Origin: Sphingomonas sp. 37zxx
Lineage (GTDB): Bacteria; Pseudomonadota; Alphaproteobacteria; Sphingomonadales; Sphingomonadaceae
Assembly (NCBI RefSeq): GCF_000786205.1
Contig: NZ_JROH01000022.1
Coordinates: 1-54,178, forward strand
DNA length: 54,178 nucleotides
Direction of reading: 5' to 3'
Shown piece by piece: positions 7,863 through 17,249 of this stretch (position 1 is the first letter of the stretch; each line of letters begins with the position of its first letter). A program made the position numbers and the translations under genes. The notes below the pieces were generated by a model, which saw only the letters and a list, made by a program, of their open reading frames with translations, was not told where the DNA came from and did no database searches.

Positions 7863-9484
7863 GGGATCGTATATTCTGGATCGCGGGCAGCGTCCTGTGC
7901 GGCATCGCCAGCCCCGCGCTGGCGCAGCAGCAGGGCGACCGCGCGGTGACGGTGTCGCCCTATATCCAGATTGGTCAGGTGCTGACCGCCGACCTTCGCA
8001 ACGATGATGTGCTGACCTATTCCACCGTATCGGCGGGCGTCGATGCCAATGTGAACACCCGGCGGGTGCAGGTGCAGCTAAGCTATCAATATGAGCATCG
8101 CTTCTCCTGGGACGACGATATTGGCGACGATGACATCCACAGCGGCATCGCCCGTATCGGTGTCGCGCTGGCACCGGGGCTGAGCCTGGAGGCGGGGGCG
8201 CTGGCCACGCGCACCCGTTCGGACATTCGCGGGGCCGCGCCGGGCATTCTGGCGGGCAATGTCGCCAATATCAGCCAGCTTTATTCGGCCTATGCCGGTC
8301 CCACCTACACCAATAATTTCGGCCCGCTGGCGGTGAACGCTGCCTATCGCGTCGGCTATACCAAGGTGGAGGCACCCACGTTCGGCACCGGCCTGTTGCC
8401 CGGCGAGCCCGCGCTCGACTTGTATGACGATTCGCTCAACCATCTGGTGACCGGCAGCATCGGCACGCGCCCCGGCAGCGTCCTGCCGGTCGGGCTGACG
8501 CTGAGCGGTGCCTATACCCGCGAGGATGCCGGCCAGCTCGACCAGCGGTTCGAGGGCTATTTCGGGCGGGCCGAGGCGCTGTTGCCGGTCAGCCGCACGC
8601 TCGCGCTCACCGCCGGCGTCGGCTATGAAGCGATTGAATCGGGGCAGCGCGATCCGCTTCGCAATGCCAATGGTACGCCGGTTCTCGACGGCAATGGCCG
8701 CTTCGTCACCGACGAGAGCAGCCCGCGCCGGCTGGGCTATGACATTGACGGTATTTTCTACGACGCCGGCGTCCTGTGGCGGCCAAGCCCGCGCACTAGC
8801 GTGCAACTGCGCGTCGGCGAACGTTATGGCTCACTCAGCGTCACAGGCACCGCCACCTTCCAGATGTCGGCAAGCGAAGGCATCCAGGTCAATCTCTATG
8901 ACAGCGTGCAGACCTTCGGACGGCAGCTCACCGCTGGCCTCGCGGCGTTGCCGACCAGCTTCAACACGCCGTTCGACGGGTTTGGCGACCAGTATAATGG
9001 CTGCATCTTCGGCACGCAGGGCGGCGCGGTCGGCGGGTGCCTCAACAACATCTTCCAGTCGATTTCGACCGCCACCTTCCGCGCGCGCGGTGTCGACGCC
9101 GTATATGCCGGTACGTTTGGCGCTACCCGATTGGGCGCGGGGGCCGGCTATGCCAATCGCCGCTTCTTCGCCGCCGATCCGGGGCCTGACGCAGGCTTCA
9201 CCATCGACGGGCTGAGCGATCAGAGTTATTACCTGCAGACATTCGCTGCCTATGCGCTTGGGCGCAACAGCGGCATCACCGCTGATGTCTATGTCAATTA
9301 TTTCGATAGCGGCATCGGGCTTGGCACCGATATTTGGGGCGCGGGCGCTACGGCTGCCTATTTCCGCCAGATCGGCCGGCTTAACGCGGTGGTGACGGGT
9401 GGCATTTATACCTTCGACCAGGAAGGTGGCGGGCAGAGCGATGTTTCGGCACAGGGGCTGCTGGGCCTTGGCTACAGGTTCTGA
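7859..9484 (+). CDS. PEP-CTERM system-associated outer-membrane beta-barrel protein (TIGR03016-type)
   Basis: Protein of 541 residues with an N-terminal signal peptide (cleavage likely after ASPALA, near residue 23). Many alternating amphipathic strands follow, and a terminal YRF typical of outer-membrane barrels ends the chain. The composition is rich in Gly, Tyr and Asp, with paired aromatic residues at strand ends. It matches the uncharacterised large outer-membrane protein regularly found in XrtA exopolysaccharide loci. Its role is not established; a porin-like channel or secretin-like partner for polymer release is inference. It begins inside the kinase stop (ATGA overlap). Confidence 0.85.
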   Translation: MRDRIFWIAGSVLCGIASPALAQQQGDRAVTVSPYIQIGQVLTADLRNDDVLTYSTVSAGVDANVNTRRVQVQLSYQYEHRFSWDDDIGDDDIHSGIARIGVALAPGLSLEAGALATRTRSDIRGAAPGILAGNVANISQLYSAYAGPTYTNNFGPLAVNAAYRVGYTKVEAPTFGTGLLPGEPALDLYDDSLNHLVTGSIGTRPGSVLPVGLTLSGAYTREDAGQLDQRFEGYFGRAEALLPVSRTLALTAGVGYEAIESGQRDPLRNANGTPVLDGNGRFVTDESSPRRLGYDIDGIFYDAGVLWRPSPRTSVQLRVGERYGSLSVTGTATFQMSASEGIQVNLYDSVQTFGRQLTAGLAALPTSFNTPFDGFGDQYNGCIFGTQGGAVGGCLNNIFQSISTATFRARGVDAVYAGTFGATRLGAGAGYANRRFFAADPGPDAGFTIDGLSDQSYYLQTFAAYALGRNSGITADVYVNYFDSGIGLGTDIWGAGATAAYFRQIGRLNAVVTGGIYTFDQEGGGQSDVSAQGLLGLGYRF

Positions 9485-9517
9485 ATAGGAGCGCGATGCT
9501 TCTTCGAGGATTCGACG

Positions 9518-10564
9518 ATGTACGATGAACATTACGGACTGAGCGGACGGCCTTTCCAGCTGACCCCCGATCCGAAATTCTGGTTCGAGACCGCAACGCA
9601 CCGCAAGGCGATGGCGTATCTTGGCTATGGCCTGAGCCAGGGCGAGGGCTTCATTGTCATCACCGGCGATCCGGGCGCGGGCAAGACCACGCTGGTCGGC
9701 CATCTGATGGACCAGATCGATCGCGAGCGGCTGCACGTCATCAAGATCGTCTCGACCCAGATCGAAGCGTCTGAGCTGCTGCATTTGGTCGCCGCCGGGC
9801 TGAACGTCGATACGTCGCACCTGTCGAAGGCGCATGTGCTGGCCAGCATCGAGCGCGCGCTGCACGCGATGGCACGATCGGGCAAGCGCACGCTGCTGAT
9901 CATCGATGAGGCGCAGTCGCTGCCGCTGGACAGCTTGGAAGAGCTGCGGATGCTGTCGAATTTTCAGGCGGGCGGCTATCCGCTGTTGCAGATATTCCTG
10001 CTGGGCCAGCCTGAGTTTCGGAGCGTGCTGCAAGGTGCCGGCAGCCTGGAGCAGCTCCGCCAGCGGGTCATCGCGATGCACCATCTCGAGCCGATGGAGC
10101 CCGAGGAGGTCGAGCCCTATCTAAACCACCGGCTGAATATCGTCGGGTGGGACGGGCGGCCCGAATTCGATGCCGACGCGATTGCGGCGCTGCATCGTTG
10201 GTCGGGCGGCGTACCGCGCCTGCTCAACCAGCTTGCCAGCCGGGTGATGCTGTACGGCGCGATCGAGGGGATCGACCGCTTTACCGCCGACGATGTTGCG
10301 ACGGTGACCAGCGACATCGACAGTGACATGGCCGATCGTTCGGGCCGCACCGAAGCCTCGCGCCCGATCCGCGCCGACACCGCGCCGCCGCCGCCGTCGC
10401 CGCCCTCACACGACGCTTCGCTCGAAGCGCGGGTGGCCGAACTCGAACAGCGGCTTGAGGAACAGGACGCCGCATTGCGCCGGGTACTGACGCTGCTGGT
10501 CGATTGGGTCGAGGGCGATAGCGGTCGCCCCGAACAAACGGTGCTTCGCGGCACGGCGGCCTGA
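9518..10564 (+). CDS. XrtA-associated secretion ATPase (ExeA/GspA-like, TIGR03015-type)
   Basis: AAA+ ATPase of 348 residues with the family opening YGLSGRPFQLTPDP, Walker A GDPGAGKTT at residues 50-58 and Walker B LLIIDEAQ near residue 130. A sensor-like region SGGVPRLLNQL follows. The C-terminus changes to a Pro-rich linker (PPPPSPP) and a short coiled coil (VAELEQRLEEQDAALRRV), which could mediate oligomer or partner contacts. ExeA-type ATPases help assemble envelope transport complexes; in this locus it probably serves exopolysaccharide export (inference). Confidence 0.9.
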   Translation: MYDEHYGLSGRPFQLTPDPKFWFETATHRKAMAYLGYGLSQGEGFIVITGDPGAGKTTLVGHLMDQIDRERLHVIKIVSTQIEASELLHLVAAGLNVDTSHLSKAHVLASIERALHAMARSGKRTLLIIDEAQSLPLDSLEELRMLSNFQAGGYPLLQIFLLGQPEFRSVLQGAGSLEQLRQRVIAMHHLEPMEPEEVEPYLNHRLNIVGWDGRPEFDADAIAALHRWSGGVPRLLNQLASRVMLYGAIEGIDRFTADDVATVTSDIDSDMADRSGRTEASRPIRADTAPPPPSPPSHDASLEARVAELEQRLEEQDAALRRVLTLLVDWVEGDSGRPEQTVLRGTAA

Positions 10565-10575
10565 ACGGACGCCCG

Positions 10576-11418
10576 ATGCAAAACGCAATGTCGGTCGATG
10601 TCGAGGACTGGTTCCAGGTCGGGGCCTTTGAAACGGTGATCGACAAGGCAAGTTGGCCGACGCTCGACCAGCGGGTCGATGCCAATACCAATGCGGTGCT
10701 CGACCTGTTTGCCGAGACGGGCATGAAGGGCACGTTCTTCACTCTGGGCTGGGTCGCGCAGCGCAATCCCGCGCTGATGCGGCGAATCGTGGGTGAGGGG
10801 CACGAGGTCGCCAGTCATGGCTGGGACCATGCGCGCGTATTCACGCTGACCGCCGAACAATTCCGTGCCGACCTTGCCCGCGCGCGCGCCGCGCTCGAAG
10901 ACGCCAGCGGCCAGCGGGTCAGCGGTTATCGCGCGCCCAGCTTCTCGTTCGACAAGCGCACGCCTTGGGCGCACCAGGTGCTGGCCGAGGAGGGTTATGC
11001 CTATTCCTCCAGCATCGCCCCGATCGCGCATGACCATTATGGCTGGCCCGATGCGCCGCGCGGGCTGTACCGCCCGCTCGCCGATTCGCCGCTGATCGAG
11101 TTTCCGGTCACGATCGCGCGCGTTTTGGGCCGGGAAGTGACTGCGGGCGGAGGGTTTTTCCGCTTGCTGCCGTCGCGGGTGGTGGAAACGGCGATCGAGC
11201 GATCAAATGCTCAGGACCGCCGCCCGGCGGTGTTTTATTTCCACCCCTGGGAAATCGACCCGGCGCAGCCGCGCGTGAAGGCCGCGCCGCTGAAGTCGCG
11301 CATCCGCCACTATAGCCGGCTGGGCGCGATGGCGGGCAAGCTGCGTCGGCTGGCGCGCGGGCATGATTGGGGCCGGGTCGACGCGGTGGTCAGCGCGCAA
11401 GCCGCACAGATCGCGTGA
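10576..11418 (+). CDS. XrtA system polysaccharide deacetylase (NodB/CE4-like, TIGR03006-type)
   Basis: Polysaccharide deacetylase of 280 residues starting MQNAMSVDVEDWF. The catalytic Asp and metal-site Asp lie in the DVEDW motif (residues 8-12). The metal-binding His residues are in GHEVASHGWDH (His 76, 81 and 85), and the RAPSFS motif 3 and the C-terminal FYFHPWE motif are present, so an active CE4 enzyme is likely. It has no signal peptide, so deacetylation is presumably cytoplasmic or on a membrane-bound intermediate. It would remove N- or O-acetyl groups from the XrtA-linked polysaccharide. Confidence 0.9.
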   Translation: MQNAMSVDVEDWFQVGAFETVIDKASWPTLDQRVDANTNAVLDLFAETGMKGTFFTLGWVAQRNPALMRRIVGEGHEVASHGWDHARVFTLTAEQFRADLARARAALEDASGQRVSGYRAPSFSFDKRTPWAHQVLAEEGYAYSSSIAPIAHDHYGWPDAPRGLYRPLADSPLIEFPVTIARVLGREVTAGGGFFRLLPSRVVETAIERSNAQDRRPAVFYFHPWEIDPAQPRVKAAPLKSRIRHYSRLGAMAGKLRRLARGHDWGRVDAVVSAQAAQIA

Positions 11419-11426
11419 CTGCAAGG

Positions 11427-12467
11427 ATGCTGTCTGTGGCCAGTGTTCGCCTCGCTGACCTGCGTGACGCGAACGAATGCGCGCGGATCACCGCGTTCGT
11501 CGATGCACAGCCCGATGCTACCCCCTTTCATCTGCCGCAATGGAGCATCGCCACCGCGCAAGGCTGCGGCCAGATCGCCCGTTACTTGGTTGCCGAGCGC
11601 GGCGATGCCGGGATCGTCGGCGTGCTGCCGCTGACCGAGGTCCATTCGCCGCTGTTCGGGCGTGCCTTGGTCTCGACCGGGTTCGGCGTCGATGGCGGGG
11701 TCGTGGGGGAGGCCGGCGCTGCACTGTCGCAGGCGGCATGGCGGCTGGCCGAAAGCCTGAGCTGCCCGACGCTGGAACTGCGCGGTGGCGGCGATCCGGG
11801 CGACGGCTTTGCGCGCAACACCACCAGCTATGTCGGCTTTGCCCGCGACCTCGCCGCCGATGATGACGCCGAATTGCTGGCGATTCCGCGCAAGCAGCGT
11901 GCTGAGGTGCGGCGCGCGCTTGGCTTCGACCTAGACGTGACGATAGATGCCGATCCGCGCGATCATTATGCGGTCTATGCGCAGTCGGTGCGTAACCTCG
12001 GCACGCCGGTATTCCCTGCCAGTCTGTTCCGCGCGGTGCTTGCTGGCTTCGGCGATGCGGCCGACATCCTGACGATCCGGCATCAGGGCAGGGCGGTCGC
12101 GAGTGTGCTGAGCCTGTATTGGCGCGGCACCGTCTATCCTTATTGGGGCGGCGGCACCGCTGAGGCGCGCGCGCTGCGTGCCAATGACCGGATGTATTTC
12201 GCGCTGATGGGCCATGCGCGGGTGAGGGGCTGTACCCGGTTCGATTTCGGACGATCGAAGACCGGCACCGGCGCGGCAGCATTCAAGAAGAATTGGGGGT
12301 TCGAAGCAGCCCCGCGCACCTATTACACCCGCACCGCCGACGGCAGCGCGCCGCGCGAGATCAATCCGCTAAGCCCCAAATACCGGCTGCAAGTGCAGGC
12401 CTGGTCTAGGCTGCCGCTGCCGATCGCCAACCGGCTGGGACCGTGGATCGCGCGGGGGCTTGGCTGA
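11427..12467 (+). CDS. FemAB-like XrtA/PEP-CTERM system protein (TIGR03019-type)
   Basis: GNAT-fold FemAB-like protein of about 346 residues. The C-terminal part contains FDFGRSKTGTGAAAFKKNWGFE, a hallmark of this family. FemAB relatives add aminoacyl groups to envelope precursors; the donor and acceptor here are unknown. The start is uncertain: GTG 11415 (overlapping the deacetylase stop), ATG 11427 and GTG 11436 are all in frame. AAGGA at 11422-11426 is best spaced for 11436, but ATG 11427 is given as the conventional choice. A link to the locus PLP decarboxylase/ACP module as a source of the transferred group is speculative. Confidence 0.85.
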   Translation: MLSVASVRLADLRDANECARITAFVDAQPDATPFHLPQWSIATAQGCGQIARYLVAERGDAGIVGVLPLTEVHSPLFGRALVSTGFGVDGGVVGEAGAALSQAAWRLAESLSCPTLELRGGGDPGDGFARNTTSYVGFARDLAADDDAELLAIPRKQRAEVRRALGFDLDVTIDADPRDHYAVYAQSVRNLGTPVFPASLFRAVLAGFGDAADILTIRHQGRAVASVLSLYWRGTVYPYWGGGTAEARALRANDRMYFALMGHARVRGCTRFDFGRSKTGTGAAAFKKNWGFEAAPRTYYTRTADGSAPREINPLSPKYRLQVQAWSRLPLPIANRLGPWIARGLG

Positions 12468-13651
12468 TGCGCGACATCCTGTTCCTGGCGCATCGCGTGC
12501 CGTTCCCGCCCGATCGCGGCGACAAGATCCGCGCGCATCACGTGCTCAAGCATCTGGCGAAGCGCGCGCGCGTTCATTTGGTCGCGATGGCTGATGTCGA
12601 GGCCGACCTGCACCACGACGCAGCGATTGCCGAGCATTGCGCCAGCCATGCGGTGATCTGGCGCTCAATGGGCCGCCCCCGCGCCGCAGCGACCGCACTG
12701 CTGCGGGGCCAGCCGATCTCGATCACGGCCTTTGCACACCCCGAATATGCCCAAGCGGTGCAGCGCGCGCTGGCCGAGCATCCGATCGACGCGATCTTGG
12801 TCTATTCGGGCCAAATGGCGCAATATGTCCCCGCCGATTTCGCCGGGCGCTTCGTGATGGATTTCTGCGACGTCGATTCGGCCAAGTTCGGTGATTATGC
12901 CGAGGGTGCCTCGCTGCCGATGGCGATGATGATGCGCCGCGAGGACCGGCTGCTCGCGCGGTTCGAGGCGCAAGTCGCGGCGCGCGCCGACGCCAGCCTG
13001 TTCGTCAGCGAAGCCGAGGCCGCGCTGTTCCGCGCGCACACCGGCGCGGCGCGGGTGCAGGTGATGGAAAACGGCATCGACACCGGCTTCTTCGACCCCG
13101 CTGCGCCCTTTGCCGAGGCAGGGCAGGCGGGACCATTGATCGTTTTCACCGGACAGATGGATTATCGCCCGAATGTGGATGCGGTCATCTGGTTCGCGCG
13201 CGAAGTGATGCCGCAGCTCCGCCAGCGCCAGCCGACCGCACGCTTCGCGATCGTCGGCCGGGCACCCGTGCCCGAGGTGCAGCGGCTCGCCAGCGACAGT
13301 GTGATCGTCACCGGAGAAGTCGCCGATGTGCGCGGCTGGCTTGCCGCCGCTACGGTCGTCGTCGCCCCGCTCAAGATCGCGCGCGGTATCCAGAACAAGG
13401 TGCTCGAAGCGATGGCGATGGCGCGTCCGGTCGTGGCCAGTGCCGCCGCCGCCGAGGGGATCGACCATGAAGCCACGATCACGATCGCCGATACGCCCGC
13501 CGATTATGTTGCGGCGATCGACGCGCTGATCGCCGACCCCCGCGACATCGGCCCAGCCGCGCGGCGGCAGGTCGAGCGGCGCTATGCCTGGTCCGCGCGG
13601 CTTGCGCCGCTCGATGCGCTGCTCGGGTTAGAAGCGCGGGTGGCGGCGTGA
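12467..13651 (+). CDS. XrtA-associated glycosyltransferase (TIGR03087-type, GT4-like)
   Basis: Glycosyltransferase of 394 residues. The N-terminus reads LFLAHRVPFPPDRGDKIRA, which is characteristic of this family. A GT-B fold is suggested by the C-terminal nucleotide-sugar region with VVAPLKIARGIQNKVLEAMAMA. The start ATG overlaps the FemAB gene stop (TGATG) and the stop overlaps the exosortase start (GTGA), so all three are translationally coupled. It is expected to add a sugar to the lipid-linked exopolysaccharide repeat on the cytoplasmic side. Confidence 0.9.
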   Translation: MRDILFLAHRVPFPPDRGDKIRAHHVLKHLAKRARVHLVAMADVEADLHHDAAIAEHCASHAVIWRSMGRPRAAATALLRGQPISITAFAHPEYAQAVQRALAEHPIDAILVYSGQMAQYVPADFAGRFVMDFCDVDSAKFGDYAEGASLPMAMMMRREDRLLARFEAQVAARADASLFVSEAEAALFRAHTGAARVQVMENGIDTGFFDPAAPFAEAGQAGPLIVFTGQMDYRPNVDAVIWFAREVMPQLRQRQPTARFAIVGRAPVPEVQRLASDSVIVTGEVADVRGWLAAATVVVAPLKIARGIQNKVLEAMAMARPVVASAAAAEGIDHEATITIADTPADYVAAIDALIADPRDIGPAARRQVERRYAWSARLAPLDALLGLEARVAA

Positions 13652-15183
13652 CGGTTGCGATCCCCGCCGCTGATTTTGCGCGTCCAGTCGGTTTCGAAAC
13701 GCGCTGGCGTCGCCATGCTGCGTTCCTTGCCTTCGCCAGTGCCGCGATCCTGCTGATCTTCGCGCGCGACGTCGGTGATTTGGCGTACATCTATTGGAAC
13801 TCGACCACCTTCGGGCATTGCCTGTTCATCCTGCCGGTGGTTGGCTGGCTGGCGTGGCAGCGCAAGGATGGCTTGCCCGCCGTGCCGGTTTGCGGCTGGT
13901 GGCCGGGACTTGCGCTGGTGGCCCTGGGCGGTCTTGGCTGGTTCGTCGGCGATATCGCCGGGGTCGCGCTGGCGCGGCATCTGGGGCTGGTGCTGATGCT
14001 CCAGGGGGCGATCGTCACGATCCTGGGGCCACAAGTCGCGCGGGCGCTGCTGTTCCCGATCGCGTATTTGCTGTTCCTGGTGCCCTTTGGCGAGGTGTTC
14101 GAAGCGCCGTTGCAGGACGTCACGGTAGCGCTGTTGATGCCGATGCTCCACGCCGCCGGGGTGCCAGCGATCGTCGACGGCGTGCTGATCACCACCCCCA
14201 AGGGCTATTTCGAGGTTGCCGAGGCGTGTTCGGGGGCCAAATTCCTGATCGCGATGCTGGCTTATGGCGTGCTGGTCGCCAATGTCTGTTTCGTGTCGTG
14301 GCCGCGCCGGATCGCGTTCATGGCGGTCGCGATCGTCGTGCCGATCCTCGCCAACGGGGTTCGCGCCTGGGGGACGATCTATGCCGCCGAACTGACATCG
14401 GTCGAGGCGGCGACGGGTTTCGACCATATCGTCTATGGCTGGGTGTTCTTCGCGTTCGTTATGGTCGCGGTGCTGGCGATCGGCTGGCGCTGGTTCGATC
14501 GCGATCCCGATGCGGCGTGGTTTGATGCGAGCACGCTGCAAGCGATCCCCCGCCGCACGACCGATGTTTTCCGCGCGACTGGCTTTGTCATCGCGATTGC
14601 GGTGGCCGCCGCCGGCTGGGCGCACGCGATCGACGCGCGAACCGCGCCGCTGCCTACCCGGATCGTGCTGCCGCAAATTCCCGGATGGACCCGCGTTCCC
14701 CCCGCGACCGCCGCGCCCTGGGTCCCCAATTATCCGGGTGCCGACCGTTTCGCGATGGCGCGCTATGCCGATGGATCGGGCGCGACGGTCGATCTGGCGA
14801 TTGCGGTGTACGCCAACCAGCACGAGGGCAAGGAACTGGTCGGCTTCGGCATCGGCGCGATCCGCGAGAATGATCCTTGGATTCGGGTCCACGACTTGCC
14901 CGATCTGGCGGGCGGCGCGGCGCTTCGCATGACCCATGCCGGCCCGATCGAGCGCGAGACGGTGACGTGGCATCGTATCGGCGCTACGCTGACCGGCGAC
15001 GCAAGGCGCGTGAAGCTGGAGACGCTGCGGGTGAAATTGACGGGCGACGACAGCCGCGCAGTGGCGGTGCTGGCATCGACGGTGCGGGTGCCGGGGCAGG
15101 ACAGCCGCGCGGTGCTGAAGCGTTTCGTCGCGGCGGCGGGGCCGATCGAGCGGGTGGCCGATCGCGCCTCGGGGCGCAGGTGA
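13648..15183 (+). CDS. xrtA: Exosortase A fused to an EpsI-family domain
   Basis: Polytopic membrane protease/transpeptidase of 511 residues, expected to process PEP-CTERM proteins at the inner membrane. About eight membrane segments occupy residues 25-285. The catalytic residues of exosortases are visible: Cys 194 in EACSGAKF, Arg 239 in NGVRAW and His 260 in FDHIVYGW. Residues from about 300 to the end, after a further membrane segment, match the EpsI/DUF3485 domain that is a separate protein in some XrtA systems. The start is GTG at 13648 within the previous stop (GTGA). No PEP-CTERM substrate is encoded in this window, so its targets must lie elsewhere. Confidence 0.95.
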   Translation: MTVAIPAADFARPVGFETRWRRHAAFLAFASAAILLIFARDVGDLAYIYWNSTTFGHCLFILPVVGWLAWQRKDGLPAVPVCGWWPGLALVALGGLGWFVGDIAGVALARHLGLVLMLQGAIVTILGPQVARALLFPIAYLLFLVPFGEVFEAPLQDVTVALLMPMLHAAGVPAIVDGVLITTPKGYFEVAEACSGAKFLIAMLAYGVLVANVCFVSWPRRIAFMAVAIVVPILANGVRAWGTIYAAELTSVEAATGFDHIVYGWVFFAFVMVAVLAIGWRWFDRDPDAAWFDASTLQAIPRRTTDVFRATGFVIAIAVAAAGWAHAIDARTAPLPTRIVLPQIPGWTRVPPATAAPWVPNYPGADRFAMARYADGSGATVDLAIAVYANQHEGKELVGFGIGAIRENDPWIRVHDLPDLAGGAALRMTHAGPIERETVTWHRIGATLTGDARRVKLETLRVKLTGDDSRAVAVLASTVRVPGQDSRAVLKRFVAAAGPIERVADRASGRR

Positions 15184-15224
15184 TTACGCACCACATTTCG
15201 GCGCGGGCGGGCTAGGGCAGGGCG

Positions 15225-17108
15225 ATGTGCGGCATTGCAGGCCTGTTCTACCCCGGCACTCCCAAGCCAGTCGAACCCGCGCGCATCGCCGCGATGACCG
15301 ACGCGCTCGCGCATCGCGGGCCCGATGGATCGGGAATCTGGACCGCGCCCGGGGTCGGCTTCGGTCATCGCCGCCTGTCGATCATCGACCTGGCGGGCGG
15401 GCGTCAGCCGATGGCGGCCGACGATGGCGAGATCGCCGTCACCTATAATGGTGAAATTTACAATTTCGCCGAAGTCCGCGCCGAGCTCGAAGCCAAGGGT
15501 GCACGGTTCCGTACCGCGGGCGATACCGAAGTGCTGCTGTACGGCTGGCGCGCGTGGGGGCCGGACCTTCTCGATCGGCTGAACGGCATGTTCGCCTTTG
15601 CGCTGCATGATAGCCGCCGCCAATGCCTGTTCCTGGCGCGCGACCGGATGGGGGTGAAGCCGCTTCATTATGTCGAGCTCGCCGACGGCGCGCTTGCATT
15701 TGCGTCCGAGCTCAAAGGGTTGCTGGCGCATCCTCTGCTTCGCCGCGAACTCGATGTGCGCGCGATCGAGGATTTTATGGGGCTGGGCTATGTCCCCGAC
15801 GATGCCTGCCTTATCGCCGGGGTGAAGAAGCTGCCCGCCGGCCATTTCCTGCTCGTCGAACGCGGGCACCCGGTGCCGCAACCGCGCAAATGGTGGGACG
15901 TGGATTTCTCGCAGCGCACCAAGGGCAGCGTCAGCGACCTTCAGGCCGAGCTTACCGACCATCTGCGTGCAGCGGTGCGATCGCGCATGGTCGCCGACGT
16001 GCCGCTCGGCGCATTCCTGTCGGGCGGGGTCGATAGTTCGGCGGTGGTCGCGCTGATGGCCGAGGCGAGCCCGCGCGCGGTGCAAACCTGCACGATCGGC
16101 TTTGACGAGGCGGGGCATGACGAACGCGCGCACGCACAGGCGATCGCCGATCGTTTCGCCACCGATCACCGAGTCCGCACCGTCGCCTCGGACGATTTCG
16201 CGCTGATCGATACGCTGGTGGCGGCATTCGACGAACCCTTTGCCGACGCCTCGGCGCTCGCCACCTATCGCGTCTGCGAACTCGCGCGCGAGCGGGTGAC
16301 GGTGGCGCTGTCGGGCGATGGTGCCGATGAGGCGATGGCGGGCTATCGCCGCTATCGCTTTCACGCCGCCGAAGAGCGGGTGCGCGGGCTGTTGCCGGCG
16401 GCGCTTCGTCGCGGCGCGGGCGCGCTGGGGGCGATCTACCCCAAGGCCGATTGGGCACCGCGACCGCTGCGCGCCAGGACGACGCTGCTCGCGCTGGCCG
16501 AGGATGGTCCGACCGCTTATGCCAAGTCGGTCGGGGTGACGCTGCCCGCGATCCGCGAGGGGCTGTACAACGCCGCCACCCGCCGCGCGCTTGGCGGCCA
16601 CCGTGCCGAGACGCGCTATATCGAAACGATGCGCGCCGCGCCGGGGCGCGACGGGCTCGACGCCGCGCAATATGCCGATTTCAAGCATTGGCTGCCGGGA
16701 GACATCCTCACCAAGGTCGATCGGACGAGCATGGCGGTCAGCCTCGAAGCGCGTGAACCCTTGCTCGACCACCGCTTGATCGAATTCGCCGCGACGCTGC
16801 CGGCTTCGCTGCGCGTGCGAGGGGGTGAGGGCAAGTGGCTGATGAAAAAGGCGATGGAGCCGTATCTGCCGCGCGACATCCTGTATCGGCCAAAGATGGG
16901 GTTCGTGACGCCGATCAGCGCGTGGTTCCGTGGGCCACTCGCCGATGATGCAGCCGGGCTGGCGCGCTCGCCGTTGCTCGCGACCTGGTTCGAACCGGCG
17001 GCGATCGAGCGGCTGGCGAGTGAGCACAAGGCGGGCAGGGCCGAGCATGGCCGGACGCTGTGGCAATTGCTGATGCTGGAAAAGAGCGTCGCGCGGTTGT
17101 TCGGCTGA
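15225..17108 (+). CDS. XrtA/PEP-CTERM system amidotransferase (asparagine synthase-like, TIGR03108-type)
   Basis: Class II glutamine amidotransferase of 627 residues. Cys 2 (MCGIAGLF) is the N-terminal nucleophile of the glutaminase domain. The synthetase half contains the PPi-loop motif FLSGGVDSSAVVALM and the downstream LSGDGADE motif. It probably transfers an amide nitrogen to a carboxylate of a sugar or peptide of the exopolysaccharide (inference; the true substrate is unknown). It closes the rightward XrtA run and is followed by a block of intergenic palindromes. Confidence 0.9.
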   Translation: MCGIAGLFYPGTPKPVEPARIAAMTDALAHRGPDGSGIWTAPGVGFGHRRLSIIDLAGGRQPMAADDGEIAVTYNGEIYNFAEVRAELEAKGARFRTAGDTEVLLYGWRAWGPDLLDRLNGMFAFALHDSRRQCLFLARDRMGVKPLHYVELADGALAFASELKGLLAHPLLRRELDVRAIEDFMGLGYVPDDACLIAGVKKLPAGHFLLVERGHPVPQPRKWWDVDFSQRTKGSVSDLQAELTDHLRAAVRSRMVADVPLGAFLSGGVDSSAVVALMAEASPRAVQTCTIGFDEAGHDERAHAQAIADRFATDHRVRTVASDDFALIDTLVAAFDEPFADASALATYRVCELARERVTVALSGDGADEAMAGYRRYRFHAAEERVRGLLPAALRRGAGALGAIYPKADWAPRPLRARTTLLALAEDGPTAYAKSVGVTLPAIREGLYNAATRRALGGHRAETRYIETMRAAPGRDGLDAAQYADFKHWLPGDILTKVDRTSMAVSLEAREPLLDHRLIEFAATLPASLRVRGGEGKWLMKKAMEPYLPRDILYRPKMGFVTPISAWFRGPLADDAAGLARSPLLATWFEPAAIERLASEHKAGRAEHGRTLWQLLMLEKSVARLFG

Positions 17109-17246
17109 CCCTCTCCCGCAGGCGGGAGAGGGGGCGAGACTTGGGGGCGCACTTGCGGCCCCTAGTCGCAGCGGTGAGGGCTTTTCGGTTGTGGCGCGTG
17201 GAAGAAGAAGGCCCTCACCCAACCCTCTCCCGCAGGCGGGAGAGGG
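17109..17246. repeat. Intergenic palindromic repeat block
   Basis: Two copies of the same palindrome, arms CCCTCTCCCGC and GCGGGAGAGGG, lie at 17109-17132 and 17223-17246. Between them is a further inverted pair, GTGAGGGC and GGCCCTCAC. They fill the gap between two convergent genes. A related palindrome is at 5-28. They look like dispersed extragenic palindromes and may also stop transcription from both sides. Confidence 0.75.
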
Positions 17247-17249
17247 CTT

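Noticed and set aside
14763..17222. An 819-residue minus-strand ORF across the exosortase and amidotransferase genes
   Set aside because: It is an Arg/His/Gln-rich antisense shadow of well-supported genes, caused by high-GC third positions. It has no recognisable domain.
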